Below, in pieces: positions 12,301-14,289 of a DNA stretch of 14,289 nt. Each line of letters starts with the position of its first letter. Within the stretch, counting starts at the first letter, position 1. The stretch comes from Phoronis ovalis. Taxonomy: Eukaryota > Phoronida > Phoronidae. The translations under genes were made by a program, and so were the position numbers. The stretch spans positions 1-14,289 of the forward strand of contig JAOXYB010033196.1 in NCBI GenBank assembly GCA_028565635.1. The letters are read 5' to 3'. A model generated the notes under the pieces. The model saw only the letters and a list, made by a program, of their open reading frames with translations. It was not told the origin of the DNA and made no database searches.

Positions 12301-14289
12301 ACAAATGTATCCTCCCAAATATCAAATGTGACGGAAAAATGGACTATGACAATGGCAAAGATGAACAAAACTGTCTTCCAAGTAAGGGTGCAAATTTTAG
12401 AACCCTTTACAGTTTCAAGTCTCGTCTAATGGAGATATTGAGCGAACATGTGGGACTTGCTGGCTAGTCTAGCATTCAGCACGTTGAAAGCTTTTCTTAA
12501 GAAAGCTAACAGGCTGTCACTTTGATGACTCCAGCATTTGTTTTTACTATTAAAATGTAACAATTTACAACTGTACAATAGTTATTCAAATTGCTCAACT
12601 TTGCAGTTGACTTTATAAAAAAAAATAAGCATTTGGCATTTGTATGTGAAGCTATGAGAGCAAACTTACTACATACTATATTACCCATAATGCTATGGTT
12701 GATTTTGTCATGGAAGAACATGGTTTCTATAGATCTGAACTAGATTCGTATGCTAAACAATGGAAACCTCTTAGAATACCATTGATTTTTGAAATCCAAT
12801 AAAAATTAAGGTATAAAGTACAAAAAGAAATATGTACTATTTTATCAACACAATGTAGTACTTTGCTATTTATTGATGAACACTTGACTGCCCTATCTAG
12901 TTGTACTTTGTGGTAAAATTTTAAAACTGCAACTAGCCTTGGTACTTTATGCAAGGCTGTTATCTTCTTTGTAGTTTTCTTTGTGGATAGAAATTAATTT
13001 TAACAATTGTACAATCATCTGTTATGTTTGGGTTTATATGGTATCCTAAATTTTGAGCTTCTCTATAAGGGAGGGATTATTTTTTTTAAAAATAAGGAAG
13101 ATTAAAGTTGAGTTTCAATTAAAGAGAAGGTATGTATTTAAATAGTTGTTACGTTTATAAGGACTTCTATTCTATTAAAACCTTCTATTTTGATTTAGTA
13201 ACAGATGTACAATTCTGGCCACTTGTTTTGCTGAAGCTTGTAGAAATGCACAAAATCTGAGTAGAATAAATTCATGTATCTTATTGTTGAGTCTGCATTT
13301 AATTATTAATTACCAGTCAAAGTACATTGATCAGAATCGTAGCAACTGAGAATAGATTATTATTACATTTTACGATAACTTGAATTTTTTCTGACTATAA
13401 TTCTCATTGCATAACTATATTTGATGCATGAATATTTTTAGCAACAACTTCATCTACTACTAGTACAACTGAGGGAATTAAAGATCATACGTTTACTACT
13501 ACTTTCCCAGAATTTCCAACTTTTCCAACTACAGGTAGTTATGGTTTCTTTAAATTTTTGGTGTACAGTTACTGCAGTATTCTTGTTTTAACACATCTCA
13601 AATACTTGTGATTTGTGTAGATATCTTGAGTGCTAACTGTATTTATGAATGAATCATGTGTCAAGTGAACTCATTAGGTATTTGCTTAGTAGCTTGTAAG
13701 TGAACTTGTACTTTTAATGTCACAACTGTATTCTGTGTTTTCATGGATGTATGCCTCAGATGTTTAATGTTGATAGTATATCTTGTTGTTTTTACTGTAA
13801 ATGTCTTTAAACCTGAGTCAACAGACAATTTCTCCACTAGGTGACATAGCTCAATAGCTTATTTAGCGTAGGATTTTTACCATATGGTAATTGTTTGTTT
13901 ATGTACAAGGTACATTTTATTTTTTCAATTTTTTCAAAGCAATTTTTTGTAAATCCTGTATCAGCTGATGCTTTCTCCAACAATAGAAAAGCTTTGTGTG
14001 CTGCAGTGAGAATCAAACTTGATATCTGGATTGCATGTCCATCCCTTTTAAAATGTAACAAATCCAGATAGGCTATATTGCAATATTTTTCATGTAGGTT
14101 CCTTTGGATCCTTATAGAATTAAAATATACATTTGCAGCAACAACTCCATCTCCTACCACCACTACAACAGGACATGAAACCACAACAAGTATACCACCA
14201 ACTACTGTACCAAATGAATGTAACACAGAGGAAGGCATGGCAGACCCTCAAGTCATTCCTACTGAAAACATACAAGTGCCCAGTGGAAA
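141..14289 (+). CDS. Partial multi-exon gene for a mucin-like secreted protein with discoidin-like and LDLa domains
   Basis: This is the whole gene model; coding exons are listed separately. Exons are 141-301, 1093-1264, 1731-1766, 2026-2142, 3583-3723, 4146-4303, 5076-5349, 5640-5902, 6289-6442, 6865-7272, 7913-8134, 9087-9226, 9371-9502, 9792-9998, 10626-10746, 11044-11058, 11828-11944, 13442-13534 and 14139 to the window end; 12236-12381 is a decayed exon left out of the frame. Every junction is GT-AG and the phases chain without a stop for about 1,030 residues. Domain order is discoidin-like U1 (partial), Thr linkers, U2, U3, long mucin repeat, linker, U4, LDLa, microexon, LDLa, Thr linkers, start of U5. 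I see no signal peptide, membrane segment, start or stop because both ends lie outside. The likely role, inferred from the domains, is an extracellular adhesive, mucus or matrix glycoprotein. The exon chain is strong; precise function and gene identity are unknown. Confidence 0.82.
302..1092 (+). other. Intron (791 nt)
   Basis: GTAAGT donor and TTGTTAG acceptor. It is AT-rich and has no exon-like frame. It contains a T-run near 710-723, a nine-base G run at about 764-772, and a short perfect inverted repeat at 811-834. Nothing else is recognisable. Confidence 0.7.
811..834. repeat. Perfect 9-bp inverted repeat, 6-nt loop
   Basis: TACTGCAAT (811-819) and ATTGCAGTA (826-834) are exact reverse complements around CACTAC. 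The stem could fold into a short hairpin in the intron RNA. It is too short for a typical microRNA precursor and does not extend further on either side. Confidence 0.6.
1093..1264 (+). CDS. Exon: C-terminal part of discoidin-like module U1
   Basis: Phase 0 in, phase 1 out (GGTAAGA donor at 1265). It starts GFDIPIVPG and ends VEVTDIMLIGCFHPF. The ending IGCFHP is the counterpart of VACYEP, EACYHP and KACYEP in U2-U4, and it resembles the closing strand and last Cys of F5/8 type C domains (pattern L-x-x-x-x-x-G-C). That Cys probably pairs with the module's first Cys, which for U1 lies outside the window. An in-frame ATG at 1129 is an internal methionine, not a start: homology to the other modules extends upstream of it to the acceptor at 1092. 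Confidence 0.82.
1265..1730 (+). other. Intron (466 nt)
   Basis: A phase-1 intron between module U1 and the first Thr linker, with a TACATTGTAG acceptor. No open frame, repeat or RNA gene is visible. Confidence 0.7.
1731..1766 (+). CDS. Small exon: Thr/Pro linker
   Basis: This 36-nt symmetric phase 1-1 exon encodes E-GATTPQPTTTT with the split codon, followed by a GTAAGC donor. It is the first piece of the O-glycosylation-prone spacer after U1. Its size and phase mean it can be skipped or included without changing frame. Although short, it is supported by a good acceptor, a good donor, the correct phase on both sides and a composition like the other linkers. Confidence 0.72.
2026..2142 (+). 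CDS. Exon: Thr/Ala/Pro mucin linker
   Basis: A 117-nt symmetric phase 1-1 exon after ATTGCAG, ending in TTTK-G at a GTATGA donor. It encodes APTTTSMSAPTTTTAAPTTT, then AASTTTAATPTPPPTTTK: nearly all Thr, Ala and Pro with no Cys. It would be a heavily O-glycosylated extended spacer between U1 and U2. The same stretch read on the minus strand gives a Val/Ala-rich open frame, a mirror of the Thr and Ala codons and not a gene. Confidence 0.85.
2143..3582 (+). other. Long intron (1440 nt) with a decayed repeat family
   Basis: This is the longest intron in the window, between the linker and module U2, with a TTTTTTAG acceptor. No exon-like frame is supported. Its middle part (about 2280-3190) contains several diverged copies of an intronic repeat, listed separately; the last 390 bases look like plain AT-rich sequence. 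Confidence 0.7.
2280..3190. repeat. Decayed tandem repeat family inside the intron
   Basis: Two recurring phrases are visible. Phrase A is like TTTCTTTCACATTTGG, near 2283, 2760 (diverged), 2938 and 3098. Phrase B is like CATATTTGTTTGTTGATTA, near 2325, 2694, 2834 and 3036, each followed by a T-rich stretch such as AGTTTTGCT. Between them lies a variable tract often containing a CATGATGCAT- or GACATGA-like string. Spacing between copies runs from about 140 to 480 bases. No terminal inverted repeats, poly-A tail or coding frame mark it as a named transposon class. The boundaries are approximate. Confidence 0.5.
3583..3723 (+). CDS. Exon: N-terminal part of discoidin-like module U2
   Basis: A 141-nt symmetric phase 1-1 exon. 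It starts with a short linker (GSSTTTPPFNGK), then the module's first Cys (PCDGNEKK) and YFSMGSITISASSQKEGFSA. The I-T-x-S-A-S-S stretch matches the first conserved strand and loop of F5/8 type C domains (I-x-A-S-S). The equivalent U4 sequence is VSLSASSDPA. The exon ends in ANALM at a GGTATGA donor. The U1 counterpart is missing to the left. In U3 the same region is fused into one exon with the next. Confidence 0.85.
3724..4145 (+). other. Intron (422 nt)
   Basis: A phase-1 intron inside module U2, five residues before the conserved aromatic. Acceptor TATACTGTAG. No feature seen. The equivalent intron is present in U1, absent from U3, and placed downstream in phase 0 in U4. Confidence 0.7.
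4146..4303 (+). CDS. Exon: middle of discoidin-like module U2
   Basis: Phase 1 in, phase 0 out at AAA-GTAAGT. It encodes ASGSQYEAGPEDSEPVLTV and KGKVTFISVSVSTVNVATIV, ending PDQLEYK. The P-V-L-T-V-D-F core and the V-x-F-x-x-V-x-V-x-T strand align with U3 (LVLDV, VKFTKVTVYTQG) and U4 (LNVEI, VTFTEIHLDT). In canonical F5/8 type C domains this is the buried W-x-P...L-x-V-D-L region. U2 carries Tyr where U1, U3 and U4 carry Trp. Confidence 0.85.
4304..5075 (+). other. Intron (772 nt)
   Basis: A phase-0 intron inside U2 at the site conserved in all four modules. Acceptor ATATTGTAG. An exon-like stretch near 4400-4484 ends in a GTAAGT, but its phases do not fit; see the rejected list. Nothing else is recognised. 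Confidence 0.7.
5076..5349 (+). CDS. Exon: C-terminal part of module U2 plus TTTEAP linker
   Basis: Phase 0 in. It begins EVPVEGSETVIQFGEGPG and reaches VSDLVIVACYEP, the closing strand and last Cys of the module. It then runs into the linker LPTTTAEAPTTTEAPTTTEA, with four imperfect TTTEA(P/S) repeats, and ends GLVDHTP. I chose the donor at 5350 (CCAG-GTACTGG) because it leaves phase 1, which the next exon needs to make GAA (ETIC); a GT at 5334 is a weaker candidate. The acidic Glu in each repeat sets this linker apart from the others. It joins U2 to U3 directly. Confidence 0.83.
5640..5902 (+). CDS. Exon: N-terminal and middle parts of module U3 fused
   Basis: Phase 1 in after TTTACTCAAG, phase 0 out at ATG-GTAAGT; 263 nt. 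It encodes ETICAKKTIDTNNQDVSVIP, then SSGEDTASLALEGTKSQWQP, then VPNLVLDVNAVDVVKFTKVT, ending SAAPM. The first Cys, the V-S-V-x-x-S-S stretch, the Trp and the beta core all align with U2 and U4, but here they sit in one exon: the intron that splits U1, U2 and U4 near the Trp is missing. A perfect donor-like GTAAGT lies inside the exon at 5684, in codons for Val-Ser. Confidence 0.86.
5684..5689 (+). promoter_or_regulatory. Possible alternative splice donor inside the U3 exon
   Basis: GAC-GTAAGTG is as close to consensus as the annotated donors. It is in phase 0, so joining 5683 to the acceptor before 6289 would keep the frame and remove 219 nt (73 codons), including the Trp and beta core. Use of this site is not shown by the DNA; the homology of the downstream codons argues that they are normally coding. 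Confidence 0.3.
5903..6288 (+). other. Intron (386 nt)
   Basis: A phase-0 intron inside U3, at the site conserved in all modules. Acceptor ATATTTCTAG. It contains a 14-bp palindrome TACATGTACATGTA at 6068-6081. A minus-strand open frame across it has no recognisable content. Confidence 0.7.
6289..6442 (+). CDS. Exon: C-terminal part of discoidin-like module U3
   Basis: Phase 0 in, phase 1 out at CCAG-GTATG. It encodes VAEVSEQPTVIIFEEGIVSN, LGQIQLYFERMLDEEVPI and ends VFGLSVEACYHP. The P-T-V-I-I-F-E-E-G stretch pairs with E-T-V-I-Q-F-G-E-G in U2. The final A-C-Y-H-P closes the module. Unlike U2 and U4, no Thr linker is fused to this exon; the linker is a separate exon at 6865. Confidence 0.86.
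6569..6625. repeat. 23-bp tandem repeat, about 2.5 copies
   Basis: Copy 1 (6569-6591) and copy 2 (6592-6614) share CTCAAGGTGCACCTAGTCT and differ only in the last four bases (GTAC versus TAGC). A partial third copy, TTCAAGGTCGC, follows to 6625. GGTGCACC is itself palindromic. It is a short intronic tandem duplication of no known function. Confidence 0.8.
6715..6758. repeat. 13-bp perfect inverted repeat, 18-nt loop
   Basis: TTGTTATAATTAT (6715-6727) and ATAATTATAACAA (6746-6758) are exact reverse complements. They could form an AT-rich hairpin about 105 bases before the acceptor of the mucin exon, or be the remains of a small inverted-repeat element. No target-site duplication is obvious. 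Confidence 0.65.
6865..7272 (+). CDS. Exon: mucin domain of GPTTTAG repeats
   Basis: A 408-nt symmetric phase 1-1 exon. After VPATTTMATSTTTA it encodes 18 units beginning GPTT, mostly GPTTTAG, with variants GPTTPAG, GPTTTTA and GPTTTTG, one five-residue unit (GPTTT) and a final GPTTK. It has no Cys, charge or aromatic residue apart from the last Lys. It would be a rigid, densely O-glycosylated stalk of about 130 residues between U3 and U4. All three plus frames stay open through the repeat because the unit is 21 bp without a stop. The Thr frame is the right one: only it matches both splice phases and the other linkers. Confidence 0.9.
6906..7271 (+). repeat. 21-bp coding minisatellite (18 units)
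   Basis: The unit is GGACCTACTACAACTGCAGG plus T, starting at 6906. Variants differ at a few sites: ACTACAGCT tails in units 4, 9 and 15, an ACTACAGGT tail in unit 13, CCTGCAGGT in unit 2, and CCAACT in units 7 and 18. Unit 10 is shortened to 15 bp, still a multiple of three. The near identity of neighbouring units indicates recent expansion by slippage or unequal exchange, so length is likely polymorphic and hard to assemble. Confidence 0.92.
7273..7912 (+). other. Intron (640 nt)
   Basis: A phase-1 intron between two linker exons. Donor GTGTGAAG is weaker than others in the gene; acceptor AATATTTTAG. AT-rich, with no repeat or frame of note. Confidence 0.68.
7913..8134 (+). CDS. Exon: Ser/Thr/Ile-rich mucin linker
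   Basis: A 222-nt symmetric phase 1-1 exon ending PGK at a GTAAGT donor. It encodes GTNPVPTTTTAQTTTTTAAS, then a more varied Thr/Ser/Ile/Val stretch (TGSSSTITITPIMTSTTPVI, then TSIIIETTTSLGSTTT). It lacks the clean 21-bp periodicity of the previous exon. The hydrophobic runs are too short and too Thr-rich for a membrane segment. It spaces the GPTT stalk from module U4. A minus-strand Val-rich frame here is its mirror. Confidence 0.85.
8216..8310 (+). repeat. Direct repeat copy 1, possible relic of a module exon
   Basis: This 95-bp segment recurs at 8792 with two substitutions and a 5-bp indel. It holds an acceptor-like polypyrimidine tract followed by CAG at 8257. In one frame it reads CWQHRQDCFSFQSDD then IVLLGNLYPASITLSQ and a TAA stop. 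NLYPASITLS resembles NYFSMGSITIS of U2, the start of a discoidin-like module. The resemblance is short, and there is no usable donor before the stop, so it is best treated as a relic and not as a live exon. Confidence 0.6.
8324..8352. repeat. AT dinucleotide microsatellite
   Basis: Alternating AT with an AATT centre, able to form a self-complementary stem. A small inverted repeat, AAGTCA-AG-TGACTT, follows directly at 8354-8367. It lies just after direct repeat copy 1. Confidence 0.85.
8792..8891 (+). repeat. Direct repeat copy 2, possible relic of a module exon
   Basis: The 100-bp second copy of 8216-8310. The extra five bases (TGCAG) sit right after the CAG acceptor-like site and create a second AG. 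The two substitutions (T to G and C to G) are both silent in the frame that reads DIVLLGNLYPASITLSQ. Past the repeat the frame continues STSC and then stops (TGA), so it is closed like copy 1. Homology between copies ends sharply at 8310 and 8891. Confidence 0.62.
9087..9226 (+). CDS. Exon: N-terminal part of discoidin-like module U4
   Basis: Phase 1 in, phase 0 out at GTG-GTAAGA. It encodes ICNETEINAANWPSVSLSAS and continues through SDPAASVDDVLYGTGINKYW to NDV. First Cys, V-S-L-S-A-S-S and the Trp all align with U2 and U3. The exon reaches seven residues past the Trp, whereas the U1 and U2 introns fall two to five residues before it. It resembles the newly starting module at the right edge (ECNTEEGM). 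Confidence 0.86.
9371..9502 (+). CDS. Exon: middle of discoidin-like module U4
   Basis: 132 nt, phase 0 on both sides, after AATGTTTCAG. It encodes QPSLNVEILAQGQVTFTEIH and ends in DELFDSK before GTACTG. The core aligns with U2 (PVLTVDF, GKVTFISVSVST). No Cys. Being phase 0-0 it can be skipped in frame, which would remove the module core. Confidence 0.85.
9792..9998 (+). CDS. Exon: C-terminal part of module U4 plus short Thr linker
   Basis: 207 nt, phase 0 in and out. It begins NYNIENPAEPTRTQMRFLPS, continues GKVVISFIRAGNTEQNIK and closes VSNMVIKACYEP, followed by VTTTIAPTTQPTT. The donor is GTGAGT after ACA. Exit in phase 0 is unusual here, since linker exits are phase 1 elsewhere, but the LDLa exon that follows also enters in phase 0. 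The acceptor (GTACTTGAAG) is the weakest in the gene; the start is fixed mainly by alignment with the other modules and by phase. Confidence 0.82.
9999..10625 (+). other. Intron (627 nt)
   Basis: A phase-0 intron between module U4 and the first LDLa exon. Acceptor GGATATTTAG. No exon-like frame, repeat or RNA gene is recognised. Confidence 0.7.
10626..10746 (+). CDS. Exon: LDL-receptor class A repeat 1
   Basis: Phase 0 in, phase 1 out at ACA-A-GTAAGC. It encodes TAV then a six-cysteine module: CGPKQMLC, NDMRTC, STKC, DDAIEC, SSEEDETGC, then EYT. The order C-x6-C-x5-C-x3-C-x5-C-x8-C and the acidic D-D..E-E-D-E cluster before the last Cys fit an LDLa domain, which folds around one calcium ion and often binds ligands. 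The C3-C4 loop is shorter than usual, so it is a divergent member. One exon encodes the whole repeat, as is common in this family. Confidence 0.87.
11044..11058 (+). CDS. Predicted 15-nt microexon
   Basis: CCACTACTGTAGCCA lies between a strong acceptor (long T-rich tract, CTTTTAG) and a consensus GTAAGTAT donor. It is phase 1-1 and would add T-T-V-A between the two LDLa repeats without altering frame. Its sequence resembles the first bases of LDLa exon 2 (CTACCACTGTATGC), so it may be the surviving 5' end of a lost LDLa exon or a fortuitous pair of sites. If skipped, 10746 joins 11828 in frame. Confidence 0.5.
11059..11827 (+). other. Intron (769 nt) with a GC-richer insert
   Basis: A phase-1 intron before LDLa exon 2, acceptor GGTTCTTCAG. 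Its middle part (about 11290-11545) is visibly richer in G and C than all other introns and holds internal repeats. The short string AAAGTTAACATT occurs twice near 11113-11150. Open frames at 11266-11592 and 11589-11849 have no recognisable domain and do not connect to the gene by phase. Confidence 0.65.
11290..11545. repeat. GC-richer block with paired palindromic repeats, possible element fragment
   Basis: The block contains TGGGTTCTTTCAG (11353) and TGGGTTCTTTCCG (11453), and CGGGGCATTCTTTCAG (about 11383) echoed by CGGGGCATCCTTTAGG (about 11474). Thus an approximately 90-100-bp unit appears twice with strong divergence. TTCTTTC-C-GAAAGAA at 11456-11470 is a perfect 7-bp inverted repeat, and CTTTCAGAAAG at 11392-11402 a 5-bp one. 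The composition differs from the flanks, suggesting an inserted sequence. No transposase, target duplication or terminal repeats were seen. Confidence 0.45.
11828..11944 (+). CDS. Exon: LDL-receptor class A repeat 2 with eight cysteines
   Basis: A 117-nt symmetric phase 1-1 exon; acceptor GGTTCTTCAG, donor GTAAGG. It encodes TTV then CPYNGFLC, LYGVC, LPGRVRC, DGNCDC, ENCEDEQLC and S. The F-x-C, the C-L-P-x-x-x-x-C-D-G and the E-D-E-x-x-C signatures are typical of LDLa. Two additional cysteines appear, one in D-G-N-C and one where the usual Gly of D-C-x-D-G-S-D-E stands (E-N-C-E-D-E). They are spaced to form an extra bond near the calcium loop. The acidic residues needed for calcium binding are largely kept. 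Confidence 0.88.
12236..12381 (+). pseudogene. Decayed third LDLa exon (frameshift and lost cysteine)
   Basis: Splice sites remain (TTTCCTAG acceptor, AAGTAAGG donor), but the length of 146 nt is one base short of the multiple of three needed for a phase 1-1 exon. The first part reads TTAQPGCESPLF; after a shift near 12267-12280 a second frame reads FLPGCDKFDKCILP, NIKCDGKMDYDNGKDE and QNC. That second part is clearly LDLa, yet the fifth Cys (D-C-x-x-G-x-D-E) is replaced by Tyr. Two independent defects suggest a relic that is skipped in the mRNA; skipping joins 11944 to 13442 in frame. A one-base assembly error could explain the shift but not the Cys loss. Confidence 0.72.
12382..13441 (+). 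other. Intron (1060 nt; 1497 nt if the relic exon is skipped)
   Basis: From the relic LDLa donor to the next linker exon; acceptor ATATTTTTAG. AT-rich. Minus-strand open frames at 12506-12721 and 12727-12954 have no recognisable content. No repeat family or RNA gene is seen. Confidence 0.65.
13442..13534 (+). CDS. Exon: Thr/Phe/Pro linker
   Basis: A 93-nt symmetric phase 1-1 exon encoding (A/T)TTSSTTSTTEGIKDHTF, then TTTFPEFPTFPTT, followed by a GTAGTT donor. It is Thr-rich like the other linkers but holds an F-P-E-F-P-T-F-P motif not seen elsewhere in the gene. EGIKDHT recalls GLVDHTP at the end of the U2 linker. It follows the LDLa cluster and precedes the linker that leads into U5. Confidence 0.78.
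13535..14138 (+). other. Intron (604 nt)
   Basis: A phase-1 intron between the last two linker exons, acceptor TACATTTGCAG. AT-rich, no recognised feature. The long minus-strand open frame at 13837-14238 crosses this acceptor and mirrors the Thr codons of the next exon. Confidence 0.68.
14139..14289 (+). CDS. Exon (cut by window end): Thr linker and start of module U5
   Basis: Phase 1 in after TTTGCAG. It encodes ATTPSPTTTTTGHETTTSIP, then PTTVPNECNTEEGMADPQVI and PTENIQVPSG, open at the window edge. N-E-C-N-T-E-E-G-M aligns with I-C-N-E-T-E-I-N of U4, and I-Q-V-P-S-G with the V-S-x-x-S-S strand, so a fifth discoidin-like module begins here. Linker and module N-terminus share one exon, as in U2 (3583). 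The gene must continue to the right. Confidence 0.8.

Noticed and set aside
12174-12368. Minus-strand frame over the LDLa relic
   Set aside because: It is an antisense shadow; the cysteine pattern and splice sites are on the plus strand.

Overview
The window holds part of one large, intron-rich plus-strand gene from an invertebrate animal. The evidence is GT-AG introns of about 260 to 1440 bases, AT-rich sequence, and a secreted multidomain architecture (discoidin-like modules, Ser/Thr-rich mucin linkers, LDL-receptor class A repeats). A non-bilaterian such as a sponge or cnidarian would fit, but the sequence does not settle the phylum. I see no bacterial, organellar or viral gene. I also see no promoter, start codon, terminal stop or polyadenylation site: the gene runs in from the left and out on the right.

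I built the gene from exons whose open frames and splice phases agree: 19 coding exons plus one decayed exon, giving roughly 1,030 residues. In order: discoidin-like module U1 (141-1264, first third lies left of the window); short Thr/Pro linkers (1731-1766, 2026-2142); module U2 (3583-5349, ending in a TTTEAP linker); module U3 (5640-6442); a mucin exon of 18 GPTT repeats encoded by a 21-bp minisatellite (6865-7272); a second Ser/Thr/Ile-rich linker (7913-8134); module U4 (9087-9998); LDLa repeat 1 (10626-10746); a 15-nt microexon (11044-11058); LDLa repeat 2 with two extra cysteines (11828-11944); a frameshifted LDLa relic (12236-12381); Thr-rich linkers (13442-13534 and 14139 onward); and the first residues of a fifth module (U5) at the right edge.

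The modules share a first Cys, an I/V-S-x-S-S stretch, an aromatic residue before a conserved LxVxx strand, and a final (A/G)C(Y/F)(E/H)P motif. This pattern matches a divergent F5/8 type C (discoidin, galactose-binding-like) fold. Nearly all linker introns are phase 1 and each module is split by a phase-0 intron at an equivalent site. This is the expected pattern for growth by exon shuffling and tandem duplication. The likely product is a secreted or surface mucin-like adhesive or matrix glycoprotein: discoidin-like domains could bind glycans or matrix, Thr-rich stretches would be O-glycosylated spacers, and LDLa repeats would bind calcium and ligands.

The introns hold a 95/100-bp direct duplication that looks like relics of a module exon (8216-8891), a decayed repeat family (about 2280-3190), a 23-bp tandem repeat, an AT microsatellite and a GC-richer block with palindromes (about 11290-11545).
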